A stretch of 64,000 nucleotides of DNA from Sinorhizobium medicae (GTDB lineage: Bacteria > Pseudomonadota > Alphaproteobacteria > Rhizobiales > Rhizobiaceae), in NCBI RefSeq assembly GCF_007827695.1, contig NZ_VITA01000006.1, forward strand, positions 310,001 through 374,000, written 5' to 3'. The notes under the pieces were generated by a model. That model searched no databases. It saw only the letters and a program-made list of their open reading frames with translations, and had not been told where the DNA came from. This document shows positions 7,420 through 17,186 of the stretch, in pieces. How positions within the stretch are numbered: the stretch's first letter is position 1; the number at the start of each line of letters is the position of its first letter. A program made the translations under genes and the position numbers.

Positions 7420-8847
7420 TCACCCGTGATTGATCATGATGTGGCGAACGGCGGTATAGTCCTCCAGCGCATAGACCGACATATCCTTGCCGTAGCCCGA
7501 CTGCTTGATGCCGCCATGGGGCATTTCGTTGGTCAGCATGAAGTGGGTGTTGATCCAGGTGCAGCCATATTGCAGTCGGGACGCCGCCTTCATCGCCTTG
7601 CTGATATCCTTCGTCCAGACGGAGGAGGCGAGGCCGTAATCGCTGTCGTTCGCCCAGGCAACCGCGTCGTCCTTTTCGGTGAAGCGGGTGACGGAGACTA
7701 CCGGACCGAAGACTTCGCGGCGCACGATCTCGTCTTCCTGGGTGGCGCCCGCGACGACGGTGGGCTGAAAGAAGAAGCCCTGCTCGCTGCCGGCGCGGCC
7801 GCCGGTGGTGACCTCGATGTGCTTCTGGTCGGCAGCCCTTTCGACGAAGCTTGCGACGCGGTCGCGCTGGCGCCTGGAGATCAGCGGGCCGATCTCGTTT
7901 TCAGTGTCGTCCTCGAGGTTGTAGCGGATGGTCGAGACGGCAGATGTGAGGTCGGCGACGAGCTTCTCGTAGATGCCGGCTTCGGCATAGACGCGGCAGG
8001 CGGCAGTGCAATCCTGTCCGGCATTGTAGTAACCGAAGGTGCGGATGCCGTTTACGACCGCTTCGAGGTCGGCATCGTCATAGACGATCACGGGCGCCTT
8101 GCCGCCGAGTTCGAGATGCGTACGCTTTACAGTCTTCGCGGCGGCGGCAAGCACCTTCTTGCCGGTGGCGATGTCGCCGGTGATCGACACCATCCCGACC
8201 TTGTGATGGTTGATCAGCGCGTTGCCGACGGTCTCCCCGCGGCCGGTGACGACGTTGACGACGCCCTCCGGCAGAATGTCGGAGATGACGCGAGCAAGTT
8301 TAAGCGCCGTCAGCGGCGTCTGCTCGGACGGCTTGAAGACGACGGTGTTGCCGCCGCCGATCGCCGGGGCCAGCTTCCAGGCCATCATCATCAGCGGGTA
8401 ATTCCAGGGCGCGATCGAGCCGACGATCCCGATCGGATCGCGGCGGATCATGGAGGTGTGGCCCGGCAGATATTCGCCCGCCGCCGGCGCATGGAGATTG
8501 CGCACGGCACCCGCGAAGAAGCGCCAGCAATCGATGATCGCCGGCAATTCATCGTTCTTCACCGCATTGATCGGCTTGCCGCAGTTCAACGCCTCAAGTT
8601 CCGCGAAACCGTCGGCATCCTTCTCGATCGCATCGGCGATCTTCAGCAGGGCGTTGGAGCGTTCGGCCGGCGTCGTCTGCGACCAGGTGGCGAAGGCACG
8701 CTCGGCAGCGTCGACTGCGGCATCGATCTGCGCATGGGAGGCCTCCGCCAGGTCGATGATCCCGGCGCCCGTCCTCGGATTGAGGATGTGCTCCTCGGCC
8801 TCCGTTCCGGATTCGAAGCGGGATCCGATCAAGAGCTGAGTGTCCAT
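7420..8847 (-). CDS. NAD-dependent aldehyde dehydrogenase, gamma-aminobutyraldehyde dehydrogenase type
   Basis: 475 residues, standard length for this family. It shows the Rossmann and catalytic motifs of ALDH: '[16 protein letters not shown]', '[15 protein letters not shown]' with the general-base Glu, '[10 protein letters not shown]' with the nucleophilic Cys, and '[10 protein letters not shown]'. By sequence style it is closest to PatD/YdcW, which oxidise 4-aminobutanal from putrescine to GABA; betaine-aldehyde or other amino-aldehydes are alternatives. The ATG at 8847 has GGGAGA upstream. It follows the polyamine-type ABC importer genes on the same strand with a 26-bp gap, so it is the last gene of an uptake-and-oxidation operon. 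Confidence 0.85.
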   Translation of the reverse strand: MDTQLLIGSRFESGTEAEEHILNPRTGAGIIDLAEASHAQIDAAVDAAERAFATWSQTTPAERSNALLKIADAIEKDADGFAELEALNCGKPINAVKNDELPAIIDCWRFFAGAVRNLHAPAAGEYLPGHTSMIRRDPIGIVGSIAPWNYPLMMMAWKLAPAIGGGNTVVFKPSEQTPLTALKLARVISDILPEGVVNVVTGRGETVGNALINHHKVGMVSITGDIATGKKVLAAAAKTVKRTHLELGGKAPVIVYDDADLEAVVNGIRTFGYYNAGQDCTAACRVYAEAGIYEKLVADLTSAVSTIRYNLEDDTENEIGPLISRRQRDRVASFVERAADQKHIEVTTGGRAGSEQGFFFQPTVVAGATQEDEIVRREVFGPVVSVTRFTEKDDAVAWANDSDYGLASSVWTKDISKAMKAASRLQYGCTWINTHFMLTNEMPHGGIKQSGYGKDMSVYALEDYTAVRHIMINHG

Positions 8848-8873
8848 GTCTGTTCTCCCTTCAAGTGCGAATG

Positions 8874-9689
8874 TCATTTGCCGGCGCCGGCGATCTGATC
8901 GCCGTCGCGGGTCAGGTAATAGGCGCCGAGGATCGGCAGGAAGGTGACCATCACGACGACCATGGCGACGACGTTGGTCACCGGGCGCTGGCGCGGACGG
9001 ATCAGTTCTTCGAGCATCCAGATCGGCAGGGTCGATTGCTGTCCGGCAGTGAAGGTGGTGACGATCACCTCGTCGAAGGAAAGCGCGAAGGCGAGCATGC
9101 CGCCGGCAAGCAGCGCCGTTCCGATGTTCGGGAGGATGATGTAGCGGAAGGTCTGAAAACCATCGGCGCCGAGGTCCATCGAGGCCTCGATCAGCGAGCC
9201 CGAAATACGGCGGAAACGGGCGACGGCATTGTTGTAGACGACGACGATGCAGAAGGTGGCGTGGCCGAGCACGATGGTCCAGAAGGAGAAGGGGATATCG
9301 GCCATCGAAAAGGCCGAGCGCAGCGCGATGCCGGTGATGATGCCGGGAAGCGCGATCGGCAGGATGACGAGAAGCGAGATCGTCTCGCGGCCGAAGAAGC
9401 GGGTCTGGCTGACGGCGGCGGCGCAGAGCGTCCCCAGCACGAGCGCGACCGCCGTTGCGATCGAGGCGACCTTGACGGACAGCGTCAGCGCGGCCCAGAC
9501 GTCCGGGCGGCTCCAGGCGACGGCGAACCACTGAGTGGTAAGCCCCGGCGGCGGAAACTGGTAGCTCTTCTCCTCCGTCGTGAAGGCATAAAGAAAGATC
9601 AGCAGAATCGGCAGATGCATGAAGGCGAGGCCGGCGCCGGCGGCGAGCTTCAGTCCAAGAGGGGCGGGGTTCGATTTTTCAGAGCGCAT
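8874..9689 (-). CDS. ABC transporter permease, PotC/PotI-like (polyamine type)
   Basis: 271 residues with about six membrane segments and the permease EAA loop ('[26 protein letters not shown]'). It pairs with the upstream permease gene, overlapping its end by 11 bp, which indicates translational coupling. '[10 protein letters not shown]'-type sequence after the loop is typical of the spermidine/putrescine class. Together with the PotB-like permease, the PotA-like ATPase and the PotF-like binding protein it forms a complete importer. Confidence 0.88.
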   Translation of the reverse strand: MRSEKSNPAPLGLKLAAGAGLAFMHLPILLIFLYAFTTEEKSYQFPPPGLTTQWFAVAWSRPDVWAALTLSVKVASIATAVALVLGTLCAAAVSQTRFFGRETISLLVILPIALPGIITGIALRSAFSMADIPFSFWTIVLGHATFCIVVVYNNAVARFRRISGSLIEASMDLGADGFQTFRYIILPNIGTALLAGGMLAFALSFDEVIVTTFTAGQQSTLPIWMLEELIRPRQRPVTNVVAMVVVMVTFLPILGAYYLTRDGDQIAGAGK

Positions 9690-10629
9690 CGAAAGCCCCC
9701 ATGCGTCTTGCCATCCAGAGATAGGCGCCCATGATGACGATCGGCACGACCGTGAAGGCGGCAGCGAGCGGAATATTGCCGGCGGTCCCCTGCTGCGCGT
9801 AGACGGCCTGGCCGATGAAGAGCCGCGACGAGCCGACGATCTGCGGAATGATGTAATCGCCGAGCGTCAGTGAGAATGTGAAAATCGAACCCGCGACTAT
9901 GCCCGGCAGCGCCAGCGGAAAGAGCACATGGCGAAATGTCTGGGACGGGGTGCCGCCGAGATCCGACGAGGCTTCGATCAGGCTCGCCGGTACCCGCTCG
10001 AGCGCGGCCTGGATCGGCAGGATCATGAACGGCATCCAGACGTAGACGAAGACGATGAAGGTGCCCGTATAGCTGACCGACAGCGAGTTGCCGCCGACGA
10101 GCGGAAGAGAAAGCCAGGCATCGATCAACCAGAGGAGGTTCAGCTTCTGGAAGATCCAGGTGAGGATGCCTTCCTTGGCCAGGATCAGCTTCCAGGCATA
10201 AATCTTGACGAGATAGCTCGACCAGAGCGGCAGCATAACGGCGAGATAGAAGAGCGCCTTCCATTTCCCGCGCGCATAACGGGCCGCATAATAGGCGATT
10301 GGAAAGGCGACGAGCGCCGAAACGAGGGTCACCACCGCGGCCATGGTGACGGTACGGATGATGATGTCGAGGTTGGCTCCGCTCAAAAGCTGCCGGTAGG
10401 TGGCAAGCGTGAATTCGTAGTTTACGAGACCGGAGAAGTCGTCGATCGAGAAGAAGCTTTGCAGGAGCAGCGCAAAGAGCGAACCGAGATAGACAATCCC
10501 GAGCCACAGCAGCGGCGGCCCGAGGAAAATCGCCAGAAGCACATGAGGGTGCCGCCAGAGGAAATCCGAAAGCCGGCCCGCCGTGCTGCGGCGTTGGGGA
10601 AGAATGATGCTCTCGGCGACGATCGTCAT
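9679..10629 (-). CDS. ABC transporter permease, PotB/PotH-like (polyamine type)
   Basis: 316 residues. It has a cytoplasmic N-terminus rich in Arg, then six or so membrane segments and an EAA loop with '[28 protein letters not shown]'-type sequence near residue 215. '[17 protein letters not shown]' is characteristic of PotB-like proteins. The ATG overlaps the ATPase stop by 4 bp (ATGA). It is the inner-membrane half-channel partner of the PotC-like gene product. Confidence 0.88.
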   Translation of the reverse strand: MTIVAESIILPQRRSTAGRLSDFLWRHPHVLLAIFLGPPLLWLGIVYLGSLFALLLQSFFSIDDFSGLVNYEFTLATYRQLLSGANLDIIIRTVTMAAVVTLVSALVAFPIAYYAARYARGKWKALFYLAVMLPLWSSYLVKIYAWKLILAKEGILTWIFQKLNLLWLIDAWLSLPLVGGNSLSVSYTGTFIVFVYVWMPFMILPIQAALERVPASLIEASSDLGGTPSQTFRHVLFPLALPGIVAGSIFTFSLTLGDYIIPQIVGSSRLFIGQAVYAQQGTAGNIPLAAAFTVVPIVIMGAYLWMARRMGAFDAL

Positions 10630-11621
10630 GCGTCCTCCATCGGATGGAGATCGTGCGCCGCGAAGCTGATCGTAACCGGGCTGCCGACCGCCGGAACGCC
10701 GCGCGCCGCCGGGCTGGCCACCGCAATCCGGACACCCTCGACATCGATCACGATGCGGTTGGTGGCGCCAAGGAAGCTCTGCGAAGCGACGGTGCCGGCG
10801 AGACTCAGCGCTCCCTCGCTCGGCGGCGCGATGGCCACGGCCTCGGGGCGAAGGCTTGCGAAGGAAGCCTTCAGGCCCAGGCTGCGGCAGAGATCTTCAG
10901 AAAGGACGTTGGAGGAGCCGACAAAATCGGCAACGAAACGGGTCTGCGGACGGTTATAGACCTCTTCCGGGCTTCCGAGCTGCTGTATGCGGCCCTCGTT
11001 GAAAACGGCGATCCGGTCGGCCATCGAAAGCGCCTCGCCCTGATCATGGGTGACGAAAACGAAGGTGATGCCGAGCGACTTCTGCAAGATCTTCAACTCC
11101 TCCTGCATTTGTTCGCGCAGCTTCAGGTCGAGTGCGCCGAGCGGCTCGTCGAGAAGCAGGACCTTGGGTTTATTGACGAGCGCGCGGGCGAGGGCGACGC
11201 GCTGGCGCTGACCGCCGGAAAGCTGCCCGGGCCGGCGCGTGCCGTATCCCGGCAGTTTCACCATGGCGAGCGCGTCCTCGGCCGCCTTGCGGCGTTCCTC
11301 CCGTCCGATGCCCTTGACCATCAGCCCATAGGCGACATTGTCGAGAATGGAGAGATGCGGAAAAAGGGCGTAGTCCTGGAAGACGGTATTGACGCTGCGG
11401 CGATAGGGCGGCACGCCTTCGGCAGTCTCGCCGAATATCTCGATGTGCCCGCCCGTCGGCTGCTCGAAGCCGGCCATCAGCCTCAGGCATGTGGTCTTCC
11501 CCGATCCCGAGGGACCGAGCATCGCGAAGAACTCTCCCTCGGCGATCGTGAGGTGCACGCGATCAACGGCACGTACTGCGCCAAAATAGCGGGATACATT
11601 GTCGAAGAAAACGGCGGTCAT
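10626..11621 (-). CDS. ABC transporter ATPase, PotA/PotG-like
   Basis: 331 residues. Walker A is GPSGSGKT (36-43), followed by a Q-loop 'FQDYALFPHL', signature 'LSGGQRQRVALARAL', Walker B 'LLLDEPLGALD' and switch 'VTHDQ'. The C-terminus has the TOBE-type domain found in PotA/MalK proteins. All catalytic residues are intact, in contrast to the two mpt ATPases at 43.8-46.1 kb. It lies between the binding protein gene (181 bp upstream, with a palindromic repeat) and the two permease genes. Confidence 0.9.
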   Translation of the reverse strand: MTAVFFDNVSRYFGAVRAVDRVHLTIAEGEFFAMLGPSGSGKTTCLRLMAGFEQPTGGHIEIFGETAEGVPPYRRSVNTVFQDYALFPHLSILDNVAYGLMVKGIGREERRKAAEDALAMVKLPGYGTRRPGQLSGGQRQRVALARALVNKPKVLLLDEPLGALDLKLREQMQEELKILQKSLGITFVFVTHDQGEALSMADRIAVFNEGRIQQLGSPEEVYNRPQTRFVADFVGSSNVLSEDLCRSLGLKASFASLRPEAVAIAPPSEGALSLAGTVASQSFLGATNRIVIDVEGVRIAVASPAARGVPAVGSPVTISFAAHDLHPMEDA

Positions 11622-11643
11622 GGTTGTACTCCGGGAGGTTTCT

Positions 11644-11778
11644 GCCCCTCATCCCGCTGCCGCGACCCGCTCCCCCCGCTTGCGGGGAGAATGGACAAGC
11701 GGCCGGGGCCTCGCCCCGTCTGTTGGGCATCCGCGGTAGCATTCCTCTCCCCGCGAAGTGGGGAGAGGAATCGGGGGC
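11644..11778. repeat. RIME-type intergenic palindromic repeat (copy 2)
   Basis: This begins GCCCCTCATCC, contains 'CCCCGCTTGCGGGG' and 'CTCTCCCC-GCGAAGT-GGGGAGAG' stem-loops, and ends in GGGGGC. It fills most of the gap between the binding protein and ATPase genes of the polyamine importer and would form hairpins in the shared mRNA. Confidence 0.65.
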
Positions 11779-11802
11779 AAATACTTGCGCTGGGGTCAGG
11801 GC

Positions 11803-12963
11803 TTACCGCCCGCCGATGACGCCGATATAGTCGGAGACCCAGCGGTGATAGGGCACGCATTCGCCCTGGCTCTCGCATTTCGTTACCGGCGTCTTCCAGA
11901 ACTTGACCTTTTCGAAGTCGTCATAGCCATTGGTCTTGCAACCCTCGTCGGTCAGAAGGGCGTTGCCTTTGCAGGCGGCGCCGACCGAGGGGTTGGCGCC
12001 GAACCAGGCCGAGACGTCACCCTGGACCTTCGGCGAAAGCGAATGCTCCATCCACATATAGGCGCAGTTCGGATGTTCGCTGTCGGAATGCAGCATCGTC
12101 GTATCGGCCCAGCCCGTCACTCCCTCTTCCGGAATGATCGAGGCTACAGGCTGCTTTTCGGCCTGCATCAGATTGACCTGAAAGGGCCAGGAGCCGGAGG
12201 CCACGACGCCTTCATTCTTGAAATCGTCGATCTGGATCATCGCGTCGTGCCAGTAGCGGCCGACCAGTGTGCGTTGGGTCCGCAACAGGTCGAGTGCTGC
12301 CTTGTACTGGTCCTCATTCAGCTCGTAGGGGTCTTTGATGCCGAGGTCTGGCTTGTGCGCCATCAGGTAGTTGGCAGCGTCGGCCACATGGATGGGGCCG
12401 TCATAAGCCTGAATGCGGCCCTTGTTCGACTTGCCGTCGGGCAATGTCGTCTCTTCGAAAACGACATTCCAGCTCTTCGGCGGCTGATCCTTGAAGGCTT
12501 CGGTATTGTACATCAGAACATTCGGCCCCCAGACATAGGGTGTGCCGTAGTGGACACCGTCGACCGTGTGCCATGGGGCGTTCTGCATGCGCTCGTCGAT
12601 CGTCTTCCAACTGGGGATGAGATCGGTGTTTATCGGCTGGACGCGTTTGCCGGCTACAAGGCGGAGGGAGGCGTCGCCGGAAGCGGTGACGAGGTCGAAG
12701 CCGCCTTCGTTCATCAGAGCGACCATCTCATCCGAGGTTGCCGCCGTCTTGACGCTGACCTTGCATCCCGTCTTGCTCTCGAAATCGGTCACCCAATCGT
12801 AATTCTTGTCAGTCTCGCCGCGCTCGATATAGCCCGCCCAGGCGACGATCGAGAGCGCGCCTTCGCCTGGCCCCAGTTCCTTCGGCGGCTCCTGCGCAAA
12901 GGCAGGCGCGACGAGCGCCATCGACAGGGTGAGCGCAGTACAGGATTTCAGGATCTGCTTCAT
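11803..12963 (-). CDS. Polyamine-type periplasmic substrate-binding protein (PotD/PotF-like)
   Basis: 386 residues. A Sec signal peptide 'MKQILKSCTALTLSMALVA' ends at 'AFAQ', then comes the PotF/PotD fold with 'SIVAWAGYIERGETDKNYDW', 'DLVTASGDASLRL' and 'GTPYVWGPNVLMYNTEAF'. The ATG at 12963 is preferred because GGGGAG precedes it and a signal peptide follows. As the first gene of the importer operon it delivers substrate to the PotBCA-like complex. The aldehyde dehydrogenase at the operon's end suggests putrescine or a related diamine, but the ligand cannot be read from sequence. Confidence 0.87.
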   Translation of the reverse strand: MKQILKSCTALTLSMALVAPAFAQEPPKELGPGEGALSIVAWAGYIERGETDKNYDWVTDFESKTGCKVSVKTAATSDEMVALMNEGGFDLVTASGDASLRLVAGKRVQPINTDLIPSWKTIDERMQNAPWHTVDGVHYGTPYVWGPNVLMYNTEAFKDQPPKSWNVVFEETTLPDGKSNKGRIQAYDGPIHVADAANYLMAHKPDLGIKDPYELNEDQYKAALDLLRTQRTLVGRYWHDAMIQIDDFKNEGVVASGSWPFQVNLMQAEKQPVASIIPEEGVTGWADTTMLHSDSEHPNCAYMWMEHSLSPKVQGDVSAWFGANPSVGAACKGNALLTDEGCKTNGYDDFEKVKFWKTPVTKCESQGECVPYHRWVSDYIGVIGGR

Positions 12964-13081
12964 CGGAAGTCTCCCCGGTTTAACGCCGTTTGCGGCTTTG
13001 TTCCCGGAATGAAGCGTGCCTTGATTTCCTCGCATTCGCAAATTCATTAATCAGAATGACGGTATCGGTTTTTCCGATGGA

Positions 13082-13990
13082 TCACCTCGGCCTCGCGCTG
13101 CGCAGCGCTTCGGCTATGCCGACGAAATCGCGCGCGGACTGGGGCAGGCTCGACCCCTTCCGCCAGACCATGCCGACCTGCACGACCGGCAGCGCGCCGG
13201 AAACGTCGCGGCTTTCAATCCGGTCGCCTTCCAGCGACCAGGGACGGTAGACGAGATCAGGCAGAAGGGCGATGCCCGCGCCGGTTGCGACCAGACTTCT
13301 GACCGCTTCCACGGAACGGGTTCGGAACGCGACGTGTGGGCGCGCGCCAAGCGCCGTCAGAAGTTTGCCGGTGTTCTCCTCGATTTCGTCCACCGTCAGC
13401 ATGATGAGCGGCTCCCTGGCGATATCCTCGACCGATATGATGTCGGCGCTGACAAGCGGATGGCCGATCGGCAACCAGAGCCGGTAAGGTGAAGTTTCCA
13501 ATATTTCCGCCTGCAGCGCCATGCGGTCGCGCAGGTTCGAGATGACCATCACGGCGACGTCGAGTTCGCCGCCGATCAGGAGGTGCTCGAGATAGGAACC
13601 ATTGTCCTCGATGGCGCTCACCTCGACGCCGGGGCAGGCGCGGCGGTAGCGCGCAAGCAGGTCGGAGAGCACGTATCCGGCGACGAGGGAAGTGACGCCG
13701 AGATTGAGCCTGCCGCTGCGTTCTTCGCGGCTGTCGGAGAAGCTGCGCCGCGCATCGGAAACATCGGCGAGGATCTTGGTCGCGTGGCGCAGGAACTGAT
13801 GCCCGTTATGGGTGATCGAAAGCCCGCGCGGATGCCGGTCGAAGAGTTCGACGCCGAGATCGGATTCGAGCTCCTTGACTGCCTCGGTGATCGACGACTG
13901 CGAAATGGAGAGGTTCTGCGCCGCGCGGGTGACCGAGCCCTGCTCGGCGACGGCGACGAAATATTGCAACTGCCGGAGTGTGAACGCCAT
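13082..13990 (-). CDS. LysR-family transcriptional regulator
   Basis: 302 residues with an N-terminal winged HTH ('FTLRQLQYFVAVAEQGSVTRAAQNLSISQSSITEAVKELE'-type, residues 2-45) and a C-terminal LysR substrate domain. An ATG at 13990 is used; a TTG 6 bases upstream is possible. It is divergent from the alpha/beta hydrolase gene (127-bp gap) and upstream of the polyamine-type operon on the same strand, so it could control either. No clear T-N11-A site was picked out by eye. Confidence 0.9.
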   Translation of the reverse strand: MAFTLRQLQYFVAVAEQGSVTRAAQNLSISQSSITEAVKELESDLGVELFDRHPRGLSITHNGHQFLRHATKILADVSDARRSFSDSREERSGRLNLGVTSLVAGYVLSDLLARYRRACPGVEVSAIEDNGSYLEHLLIGGELDVAVMVISNLRDRMALQAEILETSPYRLWLPIGHPLVSADIISVEDIAREPLIMLTVDEIEENTGKLLTALGARPHVAFRTRSVEAVRSLVATGAGIALLPDLVYRPWSLEGDRIESRDVSGALPVVQVGMVWRKGSSLPQSARDFVGIAEALRSARPR

Positions 13991-14116
13991 TGTCAAATTA
14001 ACACTGCTTGCCGAGGCGAAATCAAGCAGACAAAGGTCGCCGGCAGCACTTTGAAACCTTGTACATTTGCCCTTAAATCGGCTTGATCATGGAAGCATGC
14101 AGCGGGGAGTGCGGGG

Positions 14117-15055
14117 ATGGGATCAGGACCGACAAGACCAATGCCGACGGAAGCCGGCATTCTGGCCTTTCACGAACGCTGCGAAGCGTTCTACCCCGCC
14201 GATGCGGTCAACGCCTCCGTCGCGCAGCAGCGCCGATGGTATGACGCACTCTGCGCCGAGTTCGATGCGCCATCGCCGGAGGGATTGACGCGGCGTGACG
14301 ACCTCGTGGCTGGTCGAATCGCCATCAGGCGCTATCGTCCGGCCGAAGTCGCGAGTGAGACGCGTGTTTTCTACATACACGGCGGCGGCTTCGTCGTCGG
14401 CTCACTTGAGAGCCATGATGCGATCTGCGCCGAGCTTGCCGATGGCGCGCGGGTCGAACTGGTGTCGGCGGACTATCGCCTCGCGCCCGAGCACGTATGG
14501 CCCGCAGCCTTCGAGGACTGCTATGACGTGATGGAAGCGCTGCTTGCCGATGGGCGTCCGCTCGTCGTCGCGGGCGACAGCGCCGGCGGCAACCTCTGCG
14601 CTGGGATCGTGCTGAAGGCAAAAGCCGAAGGGCTCTCCGGCATCGCCGGGCAGGTCCTGATCTATCCCGGCCTCGGCGGCGATCTGACGCGCGGCTCCTA
14701 TTTGGAGATGGCCGAGGCGCCGCTGCTTTCCACCGCCGATGTGGACTATTACCGCGATGTGCTGAAAGCACCGGCGGATGAGCCCTTTGCGCACCCGTTG
14801 CGCGCCGCGAACCTGTCAGGGCTTCCCCCGGCCTATGTTTCCGGCGCCCATTTTGACCCCTTGCGTGATGATGCGCGCGCCTATGCCGCCCGGCTTGCCA
14901 AGGCGGGCGTCGACGTCACCTATCGCGAGGAGCCGCAGATGGTCCATTCCTGGCTCCGGGCTCGCCACATGAGTCCCGGTGCGCGGGAAGGCTTCGGCCA
15001 GCTGGTGCGGGGTGTTGCGGGACTTGCCGGCACTTGCCCCTCTCCTCGGGTCTAA
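14117..15055 (+). CDS. Alpha/beta hydrolase of the HSL (hormone-sensitive lipase-like) family
   Basis: 312 residues. The oxyanion motif 'YIHGGGFVVGSLESHD' and the nucleophile elbow 'GDSAGGNLCAG' (catalytic Ser) place it in the HSL/esterase family. Asp in 'FDPLRDDA' and His in 'VHSWLRA' complete the likely triad. It probably hydrolyses a small ester or amide; the substrate is unknown. It is divergent from the LysR gene. The last seven codons and the stop lie inside a RIME-type repeat (from 15036), so the C-terminal 'CPSPRV' is repeat-derived. Confidence 0.85.
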   Translation: MGSGPTRPMPTEAGILAFHERCEAFYPADAVNASVAQQRRWYDALCAEFDAPSPEGLTRRDDLVAGRIAIRRYRPAEVASETRVFYIHGGGFVVGSLESHDAICAELADGARVELVSADYRLAPEHVWPAAFEDCYDVMEALLADGRPLVVAGDSAGGNLCAGIVLKAKAEGLSGIAGQVLIYPGLGGDLTRGSYLEMAEAPLLSTADVDYYRDVLKAPADEPFAHPLRAANLSGLPPAYVSGAHFDPLRDDARAYAARLAKAGVDVTYREEPQMVHSWLRARHMSPGAREGFGQLVRGVAGLAGTCPSPRV

Positions 15056-15089
15056 GCCGAGGACTAACCCCCGCAGCCGGATGAGGGGC
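15036..15089. repeat. RIME-type repeat (copy 3) overlapping the end of a coding sequence
   Basis: GCCCCTCTC at the left and GGATGAGGGGC at the right are the shared end motifs; CCTCGG/CCGAGG forms an inner stem. It covers the stop codon of the upstream hydrolase gene and fills the convergent gap to the next gene. Confidence 0.6.
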
Positions 15090-15106
15090 TTTCCCGCTCC
15101 GGTCGT

Positions 15107-17104
15107 TCACATGAAATCGCGCCGGATCCGCTTCTCGAAGCTCTTCTCAAAGATCTTCTCTTCACCCTCGAACGCCTCGACCTGAGCGGAGGTGATCCAC
15201 TCGGTTTCCGTACAGCCGAGGCGGGAGGTAGAGACGGTCTTCAGCGATTGCTGCCCACGGCGCGCGACACAGGTCCAGGTGGATACGCCCGTCATCGAAT
15301 TCGGATCGTCCGGCGCGATCGTCCAGGTTTCGTCGCGGATGTCCTGGGTCGCATTGCCCGTGCCGGGATGCTCGACGAGGCCGGTATTCTCGTAGACGCG
15401 GTAATGCGTCAGGCACTTCGTCATATCGCGCTCGACGGTGCGGCGCGTTTCGGCAGGCGAATGCTCGATATAATGCGGCAACGGGTCGGGGTTGGCGGGC
15501 TGCGGCACCACGATCTCGCGATGTTCCCCGAGAAGCGGCAGCGAAAGCGAGATGCTGGTCGTGTCGATCGCCAGGCCGGGATCGGTCGGTGACGGAAGGA
15601 TTATCGGCCAATAGGAAGTCGACAGCGACAAACGGATGCGGTGACCGGCACGGAAGCGATAGCCGCAGGCGTCGAGCACCAGCGAAACATGCGTCTTCTT
15701 GTTTTTCTCCATCGGCACCGGCTTCGCATTGCCGTTGCGATGCGCCAGGTTGAGGACGCCGAAGGCGACGCGGGTCGCCGTACCGTCCGGGTGGACGTCG
15801 ACGATCCGCGCGACGAGATTGGCAGTGTCGGAAGCGCAGGAAAGCTCGAGGTCGAGCACAGGCTGGCCGAGATAATCCTCCGCCTCGAGCAGGGGATGTG
15901 TGTCGAAAGTCAGCGAGCCCGCATCATCGATGCGCTGGTCGCCGGGCATCTCCGCGTCCGGCTTCAGCGTGAAATACTCACCGGCAGCAGTGCCGGTGTC
16001 GAGCGGCGATCGGAGGTAGACATCGCCGACCCCGCGTCCCGGTGCCGGCTGAGCGGCCAGGCTCCCGTCGTTCGATATGGTGAAGGCCCGCAACTCCGGC
16101 GTCCTCCAGATGTCCTTGGCGATCCAGCGGCCCGGATCTTCATTGCGCCTGACCGAGGGTCTTGGGCCGTCGAGGATATAGGCGCGCATCTGCGGCACCT
16201 GCTCGGCGTCGTTCATTTCGTCACGAAGCCAGCGGTTCCACCAGCGGATCGCCTCTCCGAGAAAGTCCGCCCGCGGCTTCGGCCAGGCGAAATGCGGATA
16301 TTTGTGGACCCATGGACCGATGAGCGCCTTGGCCCTGCCGCCCAAGCCCTCGACCGCCTTGACCGGCGTGTTGCGGTAGCCGTCCGCCCAGCCGGCGATC
16401 ACCAGCGCCGGGATCTGGAAGCTTTCAAAATCTTCGCAGATCGAGCCATGCCGCCAGAAGTCGTCGCGGCGCTGGTGCTCCAGCCATTCCTCCAGGAAGA
16501 AGGGCTCGTTCTCGAGTCGCTGCAGCCACATCTCCCGCCAGCCCTCACCGACGAGTTCCGGATCGGGGGATCGGGACTGGTAGGCGAGCATGGTCGCGGC
16601 CCAGGAGAGCTGAGCGGAAAGATGGCAGCCGTTCTTGTAGTGGATGTCGTCATTGTAGCGGTCGACGGTCGAGGCGATCGAGATGACCGCCTTCAGCGCC
16701 GCGGGCTTGAGAGCCGCCACCTGCAGACAGTTGAAGCCGCCCCAGGAAATGCCCATCATACCAACCTTGCCGTTCGACCAGGGCTGCGCCGCAATCCATT
16801 CGATGATTTCGCAGCCGTCGGATAATTCGCGCGGTGTGTATTCGCCGTCGATCACGCCCTCGGATTCGCCCGAGCCGCGGATATCGACGCGCACGCCGGC
16901 GATGCCAGCCGCCGCGAAGGCCGGGTAGGTCGATTCGTCCCTTGCGCAGGTGCCGTCGCGCTTGCGATAGGGGAGATATTCCAGCACCGCCGGAACCGGG
17001 CTCTGCTCGGTCCCTTCAGGCATCCAGATGCGAGCGGCAAGCCGGGTTCCGTCCTTGAGGGTGATCCATTCGTTTTCGATGACGCTGAAATTGCGATCGA
17101 CCAT
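15107..17104 (-). CDS. CocE/NonD-family hydrolase (X-Pro dipeptidyl-peptidase S15-like)
   Basis: 665 residues in two parts. The N-terminal alpha/beta hydrolase has the start motif 'IENEWITLKDGTRLAARIWMP', 'VRVDIRGSGESEG' and nucleophile elbow 'GISWGGFN'. The C-terminal jelly-roll is the X-Pro dipeptidyl-peptidase C domain ('GHRIRLSLSTSYWPI'). This is the cocaine-esterase/glutaryl-acylase/S15 group, which acts on esters, acyl groups or Xaa-Pro peptides. The ATG at 17104 is preceded by GGAGG. It lies 82 bp downstream of a peptide-type binding protein gene on the same strand, so it may process a substrate imported by that transporter. No signal peptide is apparent. Confidence 0.85.
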   Translation of the reverse strand: MVDRNFSVIENEWITLKDGTRLAARIWMPEGTEQSPVPAVLEYLPYRKRDGTCARDESTYPAFAAAGIAGVRVDIRGSGESEGVIDGEYTPRELSDGCEIIEWIAAQPWSNGKVGMMGISWGGFNCLQVAALKPAALKAVISIASTVDRYNDDIHYKNGCHLSAQLSWAATMLAYQSRSPDPELVGEGWREMWLQRLENEPFFLEEWLEHQRRDDFWRHGSICEDFESFQIPALVIAGWADGYRNTPVKAVEGLGGRAKALIGPWVHKYPHFAWPKPRADFLGEAIRWWNRWLRDEMNDAEQVPQMRAYILDGPRPSVRRNEDPGRWIAKDIWRTPELRAFTISNDGSLAAQPAPGRGVGDVYLRSPLDTGTAAGEYFTLKPDAEMPGDQRIDDAGSLTFDTHPLLEAEDYLGQPVLDLELSCASDTANLVARIVDVHPDGTATRVAFGVLNLAHRNGNAKPVPMEKNKKTHVSLVLDACGYRFRAGHRIRLSLSTSYWPIILPSPTDPGLAIDTTSISLSLPLLGEHREIVVPQPANPDPLPHYIEHSPAETRRTVERDMTKCLTHYRVYENTGLVEHPGTGNATQDIRDETWTIAPDDPNSMTGVSTWTCVARRGQQSLKTVSTSRLGCTETEWITSAQVEAFEGEEKIFEKSFEKRIRRDFM

Positions 17105-17186
17105 GTCGGCCGCCTCCATTCGGTGCTTGACTGTTGAGATGCGCGGTGCCGGTGGAAAAAGCCACCTGCACCTACTCATTGCACTT

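Noticed and set aside
7321..8898. Long open frame (about 525 codons) on the plus strand opposite the aldehyde dehydrogenase gene
   Set aside because: It is a shadow in GC-rich DNA; the opposite frame has complete ALDH motifs and this one has repetitive Asp/Arg/Val-rich sequence with no family match.
8848..9531. N-terminal extension of the aldehyde dehydrogenase to 703 codons
   Set aside because: The added part overlaps the permease gene in another frame and has a random Arg/His-rich sequence; the ATG at 8847 has a good ribosome site and gives normal length.
9679..9689. Frameshift between the two polyamine-type permeases
   Set aside because: Both proteins are complete; the overlap is a normal translational coupling.
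11758..13050. 430-codon plus-strand frame opposite the PotF-like gene
   Set aside because: The minus-strand frame has a signal peptide, ribosome site and a clear binding-protein fold; the other is a shadow.
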